DNA of 64,000 nt from Mesocentrotus franciscanus (lineage: Eukaryota > Echinodermata > Echinoidea > Camarodonta > Strongylocentrotidae): NCBI GenBank assembly GCA_037976565.1, contig CP137672.1, forward strand, positions 32,596,843-32,660,842. The letters run 5' to 3'. Shown in pieces: positions 1-11,399 of the stretch; the first letter of the stretch is position 1; every line of letters begins with the position of its first letter. A program made the translations under genes and the position numbers. The notes below the pieces were generated by a model. That model worked only from the letters and a program-made list of their open reading frames with translations. It was not told where the DNA came from and ran no database searches.

Positions 1-1062
1 GCAGAAATTATGAATGTGTCACATATGTCCTATCTGTGAAATTTAAACGAAGCAGTGTCCTAGTATTCAAAATTTTCAAATTATGCAAGGAAATCTGTTT
101 ACTTTCTAGACTTCACTGTCAGACACTATTGAGTGACTGACTGACTTCTTTTTTCTTTGGTAATAACATACATAACATGAGCTGTAAATGGTATACATGA
201 GCATTTGTACACATCAATAACCCACTTCTTGTAATGGCCAAAATTAAGCTGATTAAACAGGGCTGTCAACCCTCCAGCATTTGGAGGGAGTCTCACGCCA
301 CCATGCCAATTCTCCCACCGTCCCACTAGCTTGTAGCGGGAAACTCCCCCCCCCTCATTGAGCAAAAAAAAAAATTGCATACCCAAGATAGTTTAATACC
401 TGACACTAAATTCACTAGCACATCTTTAAACAAAATTGATGAATGTTGGTAGACACACATTTGGCTGCACTGTTCACTGTTTGGATTAAAACAGCCCTGG
501 ATTTAATCTTTGCGCAGCACAAAACGTACGATCATTCGGTACAAGGGTCTGAAAATCAGACTATTTAATTAAACAAGCGCGCTCGCTAAATTCGATTCGA
601 CAACTATCGGTCATTATTTTCACACAAAAAGACATTTTAAAGCTCTTATGTTTTGAAGGAAGTTCTAAATTAGTATTATCTTTCAAATGCCATTGGAATT
701 TAACCATTTCATATTTTGGCCTGCAAATGGGACATACATGTACCTTTAAAATGTTGTTGATATAGCATTAAGTAGTTTTTACACTTTGTTTAGAAAAAGG
801 AAAGAGCTGTGGGCTTTTATTATAAATGCTTTGGTGCTACTTTATTTCATCTTATTTGTATGTATTTTTTCTTGTAAAAAAGGTATCCCCTTAAACAAGG
901 GAACAGTTCTATGAACAGTACCATACCGGTAAATCCAAAAACCAACAGATGAGTTTCAAACTTGCTTATGAGGAAAGTATTTTAAAATTAATTCATGATT
1001 GCTCACTACATCATACAAGTTGTCTCCAGATTTTTAGTACCAAATATGTTTGGTGTTTTTGT
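1..1062. other. AT-rich DNA with no recognisable gene
   Basis: I see no supported coding exon, RNA gene or bounded mobile element here. The longest open frame (126-386, minus) has no family resemblance and runs through a C-rich tract. Confidence 0.5.
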
Positions 1063-1464
1063 TTAAAGGTATAAAGGTTTAAAGACCAGTTCTGGTCATG
1101 CCATTGCATTGTGAAAGAAACGTTATTGAATCGATCAGAAAAGGTTGATCATCTAACATAAGTATTGGTGTGTACTGCAAGGTTCTGGAATCATCAAAAT
1201 GATAAAAAATTGGGCCCAGTCTTGGTAAACTTACAAGCACTGTACACAGAAAGATGTATATGGGACTATATACGCGATCGCGATATCTATCCAGTCCGGA
1301 TCGATATGATAATTTACCAAATATATCAATTAGTAGGCGGTTTCCAGGCAAAATTTGTATCATCATGTATTAGTAAAAACATATTCTTTCATATGATTGG
1401 TAATAAGAACTTCCATTTCATTTCTTGAGAGGGGGGCGTTTCCAAAACTGGTCTATACCTTTAA
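1063..1464 (+). mobile_element. MITE-like dispersed repeat, copy 1
   Basis: A ~400-bp segment bounded by TTAAAGG (1063-1069) and CCTTTAA (1458-1464), with a subterminal inverted match around ACCAGTTCTGG / CCAAAACTGGT. An inverted, truncated relative lies at 12,576-12,942 and shares most of the interior (the TGTGTACTGCAAGGTTCTG region, the ATTTACCAAATATATCAATT region, the TTTCCAGG region). No long frame encodes a transposase, so it is probably non-autonomous. The ORFs inside are not conserved between the copies and should not be taken as genes. Confidence 0.6.
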
Positions 1465-2335
1465 GAGACTGTCTCTTAAAGGCTTTATTAAAACCCTACA
1501 CGGTACCAAAAAAAAAACTTTTTATAGAGGAGACCCACCACCTTTCTTACACTTTCTCAGAGTTAACATGGAGAATATTCAACTATGACCAGTATTCATT
1601 ATTGGTGTGGTTGACCAGTGCACGGCTACGCCCTTAAACGGCCATGTCCTAGGCCACTGAAAACTAACAGGTACTACCGGTAATACTACTAGTACTAAGA
1701 CTAAAAAGTCTTTGAGCTTTGATACAGATCTGCATTTTTTAAAAGTTATTGCGAGAATGTTTAACTTTTCTCATGTCAGTATTTAAAAGAGCGTATATTG
1801 TATATATAAAACTAAAACTTGTAAAACCATGACAGTTTTCTCAGTGTTGTTCCCTAAACCAAGCTTATAGCACTCTTTTTAGAGCAGGTGTCAGAAGGCG
1901 TTGAAGGTGAGGTACATGCATAGCTATGATACTGCAGTTGAATGTCGAGGTCCCATAGTCATGCATGCCTTGACAAATAATTTTGATACCTTTATAATTG
2001 CACTATATATTTCTTAAAACATCTCTATACTCTGTTGTTTGAACGTTGCATTGATTAAAAGAATAATCCTATACTGCTGTGCCACTGCGCTTTGTTTGTA
2101 GTAAATACCACAGGCACAGGCAAGCACTAACTTTTTGTACTGTACGGACGGTATTAAACCTTTGTTTTAATAGTCACGTATAGTGTCTGTGGTCTGTGAA
2201 TTAAGAGGGAGAAAATCATTTGATTTCTGAATTTTGTTTCTGATTTGACAAACTGAAGGCAAATTTATGTGATAAAATATCATACACTTTACATAGATAC
2301 AATATATTCTTATATGATCACAAAGCTTTGTCTCA
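1465..2335. other. Unannotated AT-rich spacer
   Basis: No supported gene, RNA or repeat boundary was seen. Confidence 0.4.
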
Positions 2336-2377
2336 GCCACTCCTACAATGCATGAAGTCTAACCGTAAACGGGATGG
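2336..2377. repeat. 42-bp sequence shared with 32,988-33,029
   Basis: The block starting GCCACTCCTACAATGCATGA and ending GGGATGG is the same, apart from one C/T difference, at 2336-2377 and 32,988-33,029. Flanks do not match. It may be the end of a dispersed element: one copy lies just 3' of the Myb/SANT-like fragment, the other in intron 3 of the eight-exon gene. Confidence 0.65.
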
Positions 2378-2570
2378 TCGATCTCAGCAGCCATTTTATA
2401 AGTGGGCCAACTTGAAAAAAATAACAAAAAGTCAACAAAATAACAAATAGTATTAAGCCTTTTAATGCCTATAGCTCCCTCATTGATTAAAAGAAAAAAG
2501 AAAAAAAAAGAAACAGGTTATTTTTTTTACTTGGCCTAGACTAAATCTGAAAAAATAAACAGTCTGAATA

Positions 2571-3175
2571 CTAATAGGGCATGTAGGGGAAAAAAATAAA
2601 TTGACTCATAAATGAGATGAGAATGGAGAATGATATACCATTTGACAAACTCGTCCCGTCAAAAGCAGCGGTAGTTGGTACTCGCTCACGGTTGTTCTCC
2701 AATTTTATGGTGCCCAGTTGCTGGATCTGGAGAGGCTGTGCCTGTGCTGTTGGAGAGTTCGGGCTGTCCCCATCTTGTCCCCCAGCTGTCGCCTCACCTG
2801 CCGACTCGCTGGCACATGTTGAAAAGGAGCCACCTGGGACATCTGCATCTAAAAATTCACGCAGTTCATTGAAATACAGAAAAGTGTGTTTTCCCTGTCC
2901 CGTCCAATTTGATCTGTCCTTCATTTTCATAAGCTTCCTAAAGTTCGTGGTCATTGTGCGGATTTTATTCCTTACCTGACTTTCATCGCGGTGGTACCCT
3001 CCGCAGCAATCAACTTTGCGATTCGTTTATACACGGTTTTTTGTCTGGAAGATAGATCGCGAATGTCTGCGAGTATGTTAGGCTGTCTCCAAATCTTGAT
3101 CAAATGTCTCGTTTCTTTATCAGTCCAGTGGCTGCAATTACTAACTACATCTCCACGCATCCCATGAAGCGACAT
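2571..3175 (-). CDS. Myb/SANT-like DNA-binding domain protein, partial, probably decayed
   Basis: The first frame (ATG at 3175, reading down to about 2983) contains WTDKETRHLIKIW followed by a helical stretch and YKRIAKLIAAEG. This is the tryptophan-anchored first part of the Myb/SANT-like domain found in many metazoan regulators and in the accessory protein of Harbinger transposons. It ends at a donor-like CAG|GTAAGG. The second frame (about 2945 down) continues the domain with KMKDRSNWTGQGKHTF and YFNELREFLD, then a Gly/Ser/Pro-rich linker, and meets another donor-like TG|GTATAT near 2630. Joining the two frames at the visible sites would need an intron of only 38 nt and would leave the domain a few residues short. 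Either there is a small deletion or the true acceptor is lost. No coiled-coil C-terminal exon follows on this strand. The domain is sure; whether the locus is functional is doubtful. Confidence 0.65.
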
Positions 3176-3956
3176 GGTTACAAATTTACCATTAATTAAA
3201 GCTCAAATTCTGGTGCATTAAAGGTGTTTAGTTTCGTAAAATTCCCGGATAGTGCAGTGGTATATACAGTGCCGTATGCGCGATTTTTGTACATACAGTA
3301 TACATACCCATTGCGAGAATATGATATACTAGCAGGGCCCGTGGAAAATCCACGGGATTCTAGGGAGGGTGGGAGGGGGTTGTAAATACTTTAAAATAGA
3401 TATGTGCTATCGATTTTTTTTTTTTTTTGATTTTTTTAATAATAATTTTTAATTATAATTTTTATTATATTAAAAAAAATATATTTCTGTGCTAGATGAT
3501 ATTATTTTTCTTCATTGTATAGGCCTACTTTTTATCATTTTATAATTTTTCTTCTTCTTTTCATTAATATTTTACTCGTTAGAATACCAACCTTTTGTTT
3601 GCTGTCCCTTCATGTATCGTTTTGAATTTTTAATTTTTATCTGAATCATGTAATAAAACTTGAAAACAGGAAGAAAACAGTGAAATCAATAATTTGTAAT
3701 CAAAATTGATGCAGATATTTTAGACTTTACCTTCGTTTTCACTTTCGTTATTTACGATTATTGTCGTCACTTCGTTCCTATTATTCTCACTATCCCTTTC
3801 CCGGATCCTCACTCTCGTTATCTATACGAATCAAGGGCGTCATTGCAATCCGAGTTTGAGCATGGGGGACACAATTACATGTCACTCTCTCTCTAGTTAT
3901 GCTGTTTCACGGCATGTACTTTCATTGGTGACCGGTTCATTTATTGTCTTTTTATC
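3176..3956. other. Spacer with T-rich tract and short hairpin
   Basis: Contains a perfect short hairpin, CCCGTGGAAAATCCACGGG, near 3338-3356, followed by a poly-T / AT-rich tract. No gene seen. Confidence 0.5.
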
Positions 3957-4240
3957 TTTGACGTTTCATTACATTTTTAGAGAAAGAAGACGATTGGTTG
4001 TACGGTTCTCGACTCTTAATCTTTGTCTGAATTCAGTTTCCCACCTCCCGCGCGAAGCGCGTAAGTTTTGACGTTTCATAATTATTAGAGAAAGAAGACG
4101 ATTCGTTCTACCGTTCTCGACTCTTAATCCTTGTCTGAATTCAGTTTCCACCCTCTCGCACGTATAGCTCGGAAGCTTTGACGTTTCATTAAATTATTAG
4201 AGAAAGAAGACGATTCGTTATACCGTTCTGGACTCGCGAA
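3957..4240. repeat. 110-bp tandem repeat, about 2.6 copies
   Basis: Units start at 3957, 4067 and 4177 with TTTGACGTTTCAT. Each contains AGAGAAAGAAGACGATT and a CGTTCTCGACTCTTAAT-type block. The open frames across it arise from the repetition and have no family resemblance. Confidence 0.8.
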
Positions 4241-4358
4241 GTCAACAGAGAGAGAAAGAGAGAAAGAAAGAAAAAAGGAAAGATTTTAACCCCGAATCGT
4301 GGGGGGGGACATTTCACCACCTAAACATTCGTGGGGGGACGTGTCCCCCCGTCCCCCA

Positions 4359-4649
4359 GGATAATGGATTGACGCCCCTGATAGGCCTACGAATATTGTT
4401 CTCATGCACTTCACTCCCATTATCATTTTGGTTTTTTTCACACATTGCTAAGTTAATTTAGTCCTACAATGAAAATAATATACAAATATACAATGACACT
4501 CGAAGGATAATGGATTGACGCCCTGATAGGCCTACGAATATTGTTCTCATGCACTTCACTCCCATTATCATTTTGGTTATTTTCACACATTGCTAAGTTA
4601 ATTTAGTCCTACAATGAAAATAACATACAAATATAAAATGACACTCGAA
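4359..4649. repeat. 146-bp tandem duplication
   Basis: Two copies (4359-4504 and 4505-4649) start GGATAATGGATTGACGCC and end with ATGACACTCGAA. They differ at only a few positions, so the duplication is recent. Confidence 0.85.
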
Positions 4650-4664
4650 GTGACTCGAGGATCT

Positions 4665-4782
4665 AGCTAAAACTATTCGCATCGAAGGAACATCAAATCG
4701 TATTATATTATCCCGAGGGCCATGGCGGCCCGAGAGCTAGAGAGAACACCATTGATGTTCCCGAGTGCGAATAGTTTTAGCT
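4665..4782. mobile_element. Small hairpin (foldback) element with GC-rich centre
   Basis: Perfect 17-bp terminal inverted repeats AGCTAAAACTATTCGCA (4665-4681 and 4766-4782), inner inverted matches GAACATCAA / TTGATGTTC, and a central CCCGAGGGCC..GGCCCGAG. Non-coding. Similar hairpins with a CGAG-type centre occur at 30,517, 57,089 and 57,171. Confidence 0.7.
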
Positions 4783-6149
4783 TGTTCCGAGAATGAGTCA
4801 TTGTATATTTGTTTTATATCCCTTCCACCTGTAGGCCTATCATTCCTTGGACACTTCTGTAATAGCATGTACCGTACTCACATTCACATCACATTCAATA
4901 AAGAAATAAAGAAAACAACAATTCATTGCACGGCTCAAAGACATGAAACATTGAAGAATCTAAAGACACGCTATACAGCCAGTATTACAGGTACAGCAGT
5001 AGAGTGCTGCAGTTACCGCGACCGGACTGACACCGGGGGAGTTGCCCGTGCGGAGGCATTTGAAATTACGTGAGCTCGCTGAATTTACCCTCTCGTCAGT
5101 TATATGGTCTCGATAATTACAATCTATTTGCGTTATTATTGTTGTGATTTTAATGTAGTTTTCATGAAAAGACCAATAAAGCAGAAGCTTGGACTATGAT
5201 TATGTTGGCATGGTTCACAGAATTTGTATAAATATTTTCAAAGTAAAGATTTTACGCGAAAAGTCGGACGGTTTGTGCCAATATATTGCTGCAATCGCAC
5301 GAATCAACTCTACTGTGTGTGTGGTGAGCGTAGAACCAACATATTACGTGATCTCGTCAGTTTGGCTGCTACAAAGGCCTATATATAGCAAGATGCCTAA
5401 CACGGGGTAGGCCCGCTCTGTTGCAGCGTGTATCTGCTACAACACATTATAGAGTGAATCGTCTCTTAAAAGTGTATCTCCTTGATTAGACAGAGGGCGG
5501 GTGCACGCCTTGCTGCCTCACTCTCGCGGGTTCGTCGCCTTCTTGCACGGACAACGACGGCCGTGCTCTCGTCCGCCCGTCCTCCCCGGGACCCCGAAAC
5601 CACCTTTAACGACATCGACGGCGACCGCGGGGTCGACGTGGCACGCGGGATACGGGAGACATGCCTCGTATAATTGTGTCGCCGTTCCCGCGCCTCGGCG
5701 AAGGGGGGCGCGGTCGAGGAAAGACGTTTTTCATGAACCGTTTTTACCCCCCGCGACGATTTTGCGTATTAATATATAGATTGACTACGAAATTTCGTGG
5801 TGCTCGCGATCGCGCGCGCGCACGCTCTACGACAATGCTCACTGGCAATCATCGTGCAATTTCATGATGTTATTAATCGTTTTTGTATATCCAGGAAAAT
5901 TTGTTGATATTGGCTCAACAATTTGAGGAAGGGGAGGGGGCATATATGTTTTGGGACCTGCCGTAAATCTGTCAAATTAATTGATTGGTGACAGAAAACT
6001 TTGAAATAGAGGTTTCACACTGTCATAGCCCCCCACTATGGGCGGCTTTCCACACAAAAAACCAGAGAGTCCCTTCAAAACCCTAGGCCTAGGGGTATAT
6101 AGCAGGGGCGGCGATTTCTTTTCATGACCGGGGAACGAAATGCGAGGGA
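4783..6149. other. Spacer including a GC-rich island at about 5,480-5,760
   Basis: The 5,480-5,760 segment is far richer in G+C and CpG than its surroundings (for example GACGGCGACCGCGGGGTCGA). Several frames are open through it, as expected in a stop-poor GC-rich tract, and none resembles a known family. I see no gene. Confidence 0.45.
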
Positions 6150-6157
6150 CGAGGGAG

Positions 6158-6757
6158 CAGTGGCGTAATGAGCAAAAACATTTTTTTTTTTTTTGGGGGA
6201 ACAAAAAAATCCGCATCACCATCACTCATGTTACAAGCAGGCCCCGCGGAACGGTTTTCATAGTGGGAGAGGGGGGGGGGGCTAAAGTATTTTTGATCAG
6301 GTAGAGCAAAGTGAGCGAGGCAAGTGGATCGTAATTGGCGTGGGCCCGGTCAGGGGCAAAGCCCCGGCGGGGTCAAGGGCGGAGCCCCATGAAGCTCAGG
6401 GGTTTTAAGCATTTAATAACGGTCAGATGAGCATCCATCGGGGCGGAGCCCCCGGAAGCTCACAGGGTTTTAGGCATTTAACTACGGTCAGATGAGCATA
6501 TTTTGATACCTTATTTGTGACACTGGCATGCAGGTCACTAATTGGAGTGGGGTCCCCAGACGCTCAGGGTTTTAGGCATTAAATTACGATCAGATGAGCA
6601 TCCAAGGGCCTGCCTTAGGGTCCTCGGTGGGATCCAGGGGGCAGAGCCCCCGGAAGCTCAGGGAAAATCATGCCATTTAAACAAAATTTGTGAATGATCA
6701 CTGGTATGGAATTAGAAATAAACCAAGTCCCCCAAGCCCCCCATCAGTACGCCAGTG
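6158..6757. mobile_element. hAT-like non-autonomous element carrying satellite units
   Basis: Ends are CAGTGGCGTA (6158) and TACGCCAGTG (6757), flanked on both sides by the 8-bp direct repeat CGAGGGAG (6150-6157, 6758-6765). Imperfect CA(G/C)TGGCGTA termini with an 8-bp duplication are the hallmark of the hAT superfamily. The 600-bp interior has no transposase and includes units of the satellite typified by GAGCCCCCGGAAGCTCA and ACGGTCAGATGAGCAT, which recurs near 9.7, 23 and 51-52 kb. Confidence 0.85.
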
Positions 6758-6765
6758 CGAGGGAG

Positions 6766-9293
6766 CATAGTGAACGAGAGGGGTGAAGGTGACAGAAGTC
6801 ACTACCCCCTCACAGGTTTTTGAAGTTTTGTTGTATTCAAAAATTACATTCCTAAGCAAAACTATAGTATAAAAACAAGCACAGTACGTACTTTTGTCAC
6901 ACTTCACTTTTCTACAATATTTACTTGTACATTTTGAAGGATATTATGCGCGGGAGCGTAGCTACCGAGCGAGAAGATTTTGCATTTTAATTTGTCTAAA
7001 CGCTGTACTCTTGGGCCCTCCAGAGCCTAAAAGTGGCTTGCAGTCTTTAGTCATTATTTGCTATACTTTTTTTGTGTGCACTTTTTCGAATTTTCAGGGG
7101 GACGATCCCCTAAAAATTGAGGGAAGTGTCCCCGTCCCCGGGATCGCCCCCCCTGAAAGAGGTAAACAAGAGATAATACCAACTAAAAACTCATCTTAAA
7201 GATTAGAAATGGTAATTGCCTTTTTGTAGAATTATATCGACCGTTAGGAATTTTCAAAACGCGTTTATCGCCCATGAAATCTAGTCCAATACCATCTCAT
7301 GCCCCCCTTTACCACTACCATGCATCACCCCCTCCCACTGCCATAAAAAACCTCTCTACCACCGCCACCCCCACAATAGCCTCTCTCTCTCTACAACCAC
7401 CATCACCATGGCAGGTCCTCCACCATGCAGCCTCTACAACGTGCTGAGTTATTTGCTACAACCATGATTGCAATGAAAACTTCCATTTATTTGGAAATCC
7501 AGAACAATTAAACACCTGTGGTACTATAATGTATTTCATGACTGTCAAAATATATTAAACACTTTCTTTATCATCTTTACATATTTATATTCATGAATGA
7601 CTTTATCACTCTCGTTCGCTTACAAAATACCAGCGTGCTCATATTACTCCGTATACCATATGAATACAATTAATATAAGTTTTTTTTTTTACAAACCACT
7701 ATGGTCGCGTTTATCGACCAAATTTTTGCCTAGAATCAGCGTTTTCAAACGTCTTTCAGGCAAATTTTTAAGGCGATAAACGCAAAGCCCTATTTCAAAC
7801 GTCTTTAGATATGGGCATATTGTAACGCCGAAAAAGGTGCGTTTTGAATGTGACATACAGCCAGAATCACGTTTCTGAGACACGATAAACGCAAAGCTGT
7901 TTTGAACCCCACATACAAATCGGACCTTCCCATATAGCTCTATGGACCTTCCCAGGCTAATCCGCTTCCAAGGTCAAACGGCGCAAAGCAGCTGGGCAGA
8001 GACAAGGCCTTTATTTTGAATCGTGAAGAGACGATAAACGCGACATCCCGAGAATCACGTTCGTATAGTGGGGTTCGATAGTGGGGTTCGATAGTGGGGT
8101 TCGATATGTACATATCTGATGGCAAGGCCCGATAAACGCACCCTATAAGAAGCAAAGTCGTCGATTCTTTGTTCATTGTTGGGGATGAATTATCTTAGTT
8201 AAAAACGCTTCATAGGATACATATCAATCGCAACTATGTACATAATTATTAAGAGATATATAGGAGACTGTAAACTTGCGATTGATTGGAGTACTTATGA
8301 TTGATTTGGATCAATCGTAACTCTTTATAACACGGGGCCCAGATATTAAGATATATATTATCAGAGGCTACTGCGCAAGTACTATTCTGACTGAGGCCCT
8401 ATATTCGAATCTTATCTCTTTAAAGGGAAAATAACCTATGAAGCAATCATGTGAGAGCACACAACTATGTTTGGATAGAAATGAAAAGAAAAATAACAGC
8501 ATCTATTTAATCTTACCATAATACACTTTCACTTCGATGTATGGCATTGTTTAACGATGCCAAATCTGAGATGAAATGGCCCTACGTGTTATATCAGCGT
8601 CTGTGATATGGTGTAATATTGAAGCCCTAAAAAATTGCACTTCAAAATGATCATGAAGTGCCTCAAAAAAGTAAAAATATTTGAGTGACCGCGGTTTTAC
8701 CATACTCATTTCCCCCAATAGTGTTATAAAAACCGGCCGTTGGGAAAACGGTTTTTGAAATTTCGAATTTCAATCTTAAATATCTTGATAATCAGACGGG
8801 CGATCGGCTTGTAAACGTCATGGGGTTCCTGACTGACCTAAAAGTTTATAATCATGATTGCAGCATGCGCATGAGCTAAATCCAGGATTTTGTTTAAAAC
8901 TTTCCGCTAAATTTATTTCTAGCCGTATTTCTAAATTTCCAGGGGGACGACGGTTTCCCCCAATCGGGCCCAGAAATCGCCTCCCCTGTCCATGATTAAT
9001 ACCAAGATGAGTTCAAATACAAGCACAAGCGAGTTGGCACGAGCTGATGCCAAATGAAGGGCAAAATAAGAGTTGTGAAGCGGCCCCTCTACCATTAATA
9101 TTTAAAATTTGACTGTTGAGTATATAGCTTCTAAAGACATCCAAAAAAATGTGCCCTTTTCGAATTTCTCACCAAAGAGTGATGACCTTTGTAGCGCAGG
9201 GGCCGTTTTTAACGTTTAACTTCGAATCCGCGGCTTGGGATTTTATGCGGCCGGCCCCCTTTATTCAATAACGTTTTTCAAGTGGAGTAGTAG
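6766..9293. repeat. Non-coding region with six copies of CGATAAACGC
   Basis: No gene is supported in this 2.5-kb stretch. It holds six exact copies of the 10-mer: two as GCGTTTATCG (7261, 7707) and four as CGATAAACGC (7774, 7883, 8032, 8130). The orientation flips in the middle, as in an element with inverted arms. The spacers around the motif are also partly alike (AAACGTCTTT, AGAATCACGTT). The GGGGTTCGATAGT unit is tandemly repeated near 8,070-8,105. Confidence 0.6.
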
Positions 9294-9684
9294 GGACTTT
9301 TAGATTTGCACGACGAGAACGTGGACTGCTAGCTGTGACATCCTTTTAAAGCAATGTGACGTCCTTTTAAGGCACTGTGTGTATTGGGTTTTTACAGACG
9401 TGTATCAATCAGATATGATTATTTACGTCTGGGGACCGACCTTTAACGTCACCATCCGAAAGACGCGATTCAGTTTCGAACCTGCGTCCTCGGCTGAATC
9501 AGTTTGTAACTTCCACTGTTAGCTGGATTACAGGCGCACGCCACAACGCCTAGTTAGGGCAGACGTCCTTTTAAGGCACTGCCGGGCAGACAGTGCCCGG
9601 CAGTGCCTTAAAAGGACGTCACATTGCCTTAAAAAGGATGTCCACGTAGCAGTCCACGTTCTCGTCGTGCAAATCTAAAAGTCC
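9294..9684. mobile_element. Foldback element interrupted by a SINE
   Basis: The outer sequence GGACTTTTAGATTTGCACGA (9294 on) is matched in inverted orientation ending at 9684, and the inverted match runs about 85 bp per arm (CGACGAGAACGTGGACTGCTA, ACATCCTTTT). Without the SINE and one copy of its 20-bp target duplication, the remaining ~187 bp would form a nearly perfect hairpin with a CCGGGCAGACAGTGCCCGG apex. Non-coding. Confidence 0.85.
9378..9561 (-). mobile_element. Full-length SINE with 7SL-like 5' head
   Basis: 184 bp flanked by a perfect 20-bp direct repeat, GACGTCCTTTTAAGGCACTG (9358-9377 and 9562-9581), the target-site duplication expected of LINE-mobilised SINEs. On the minus strand it begins TGCCCTAACTAGGCG and runs into GTGGCGTGCGCCTGTAATCC and AGCTA, very like the start of 7SL RNA/Alu. 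A pol III B-box-like GGTTCGAAACTG follows about 65 nt later, then a tail with GGTGACGTTAAAGGTCGGTC. A second, truncated copy of the tail lies at 47,790-47,867. The A/B-box layout supports pol III transcription. The 7SL origin is inferred from remembered sequence resemblance; a tRNA-derived head is the alternative. Confidence 0.75.
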
Positions 9685-9689
9685 ATATT

Positions 9690-10500
9690 AACGATCAGGT
9701 AGAGCGTAGCGAGTGGAGCGTAAATTGGCGTGGGGTTCAGGGGCTTTACCCCGGCGGGGTCAAGGGGCGAAGCCCCCGGAAGCTCAGGGGTTTTAGGCAT
9801 TTAATTACGGTCAGATGAGGATAATTTTGATACCTTATTTGTGACACTGGCAGGTCACTCATTCTTTCTTTCTTTTTCTATTCAAGTACTTTTTCAAAAA
9901 AGTGTGTGTGTGTGTGTGTGTGGGGGCTCGAGCCCCCGAGTCCAGCCGTTCTGCACGCGTTGACATGAAGGCTTCTAAATAAGCATATTTTTTGCCTGAC
10001 TGTAAATTTGGGAATTTGTGATTTTCCAACAAACGCATTCACAAGTACAATTAACAAAAACAAATTGAGAAAAAATCCCGGAAAATCATGTCATTTCAGC
10101 AACATTTGTAAATCACTGGTATCGCATTAGAAAAATACCACGCCAGTGTTCAGGGGCTCATGTCTTCTCACCCCTATAATAAAAACACACACACGCTTTC
10201 CCATCCTCTCACATATTTCCACGATATGCGCGTATCGCTATTATAAAATCCTCCATTGATAAATATAGCGGCACGCGGAATGTTAAGGAAATTTAATTCC
10301 TGTTTACTCTCCTTTCTTTCGAATGGAATACAGGTTTTATTATTTTTTATTTATTTTTGGTTAAAAATACAAACCATTAATTTTTTTACTCCTTTACTGC
10401 TGAATTTTGTTCGGGGGAGGGGGAGGGCTTTACGGGAGGAGGGGGGCGAAAATGCGTTTTGCCACCCCCTCCCACTTTTTCGTTTGAGGGGGGGGGGCGA
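9690..10500 (+). repeat. Composite dispersed repeat (copy related to 21.3-23.6 kb, inverted)
   Basis: Contains GATCAGGTAGAGCGTAGCGA, satellite units (GAAGCCCCCGGAAGCTCAGG), a (GT)n run at about 9,901-9,922, a hAT-like end at about 10,140-10,150, then ATAATAAAAACACACACACG and the CTCACATATTTCCACGATAT segment. The reverse complement of the same series occurs from 23.5 down to 21.3 kb. The 10,210-10,220 stretch is the empty version of the site filled by the 963-bp element at 21,578-22,540. Confidence 0.75.
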
Positions 10501-11399
10501 CCGCCCCCTGCCCAACTTGTACGCTTGCAGTTCATAATGTGCACCCCTTCCTCCTTATACCCTTATCCTTCGTTACCGTCAATGCCATTTACGTATGGCC
10601 GGCCCCCTATTCAATAACGGCTCCTAAGCCTTCGTGAATGACCCCAAATGACCCCTGATTACCATTCTGCCGCTCTTTGGAGGGGGCCAGGCGGGGCCTT
10701 TTCAGAAGTGTTTTTACATTAACCTTTTCAGGAACTATACAGCTTAACATAAACAAGCATGCTTAGAATTTTTGACAATAAGCTGAATTCCGACTCAGTT
10801 TTGCACAACCTAAAAATTAGAATATGGTCAGTCAACCGTACCCCTCAATGCGCGCGCATTTCACACTCGCATGCCTCCCCCAGTTCCCTTATTCGTCGTT
10901 ACTGTCACTTAGTGCCATTTCCTTGTCTTTCTCCCTTTCTCACCCAGCTTTTCTCTTCTTTTTTTCTCTCTCTCTCTTGTCTCTTTTCTTTTCTCTTCTC
11001 CTTTCTTTTTTTTCTCTTCTTTTCTTCCTGTTTTTTCTTCTCTTTTTTGTTTGTTTGCACCGCCAATAGGGGGCGGGGGCGCGGCCGTTTCGGCCCCCCT
11101 GGATCCGCCACTGTTATACTATTAATATCTGTTAAATTTGATTAAGCGACAGAAAAGAGTTTTTCGAATTGATAGCGTGCTTCATTCTGGAACACTTGTT
11201 TATTCTCGTAGTCAGGTCAAATGTATTTGTATAAAAATGATATCATTCATTAATATAATCACCTGCCCAGCAGCTGGGAAGTACAATAATATTGGTATAG
11301 TACTCGTCATATGTTGCAAACAAATCACTCTGCTGTACGCGTTTAAGGGTATTTTTCTAGGTCCCGACTGCGAATTGTGTATTTGTATTTAATTTTGGA
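10501..11399. other. Low-complexity C/T-rich tract with an isolated hAT-like terminus
   Basis: About 10,920-11,060 is almost pure pyrimidine on the plus strand. CTGGATCCGCCACTG at about 11,098-11,112 matches the right terminus of the CAGTGGCGGATCCAG hAT-like group, but I could not find a paired left end or 8-bp duplication. Frames here are artefacts of base composition. Confidence 0.5.

Noticed and set aside
2617..2979. 120-codon plus frame
   Set aside because: Antisense shadow of the Myb/SANT-like fragment.
5482..5867. Three overlapping plus frames in the GC-rich island
   Set aside because: Stop codons are rare in GC-rich DNA; none has a recognisable motif and the frames compete.
10759..11145. 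128-codon Ser/Phe/Leu-rich frame
   Set aside because: Translation of a polypyrimidine tract; the opposite strand gives equally meaningless Lys/Glu/Arg.
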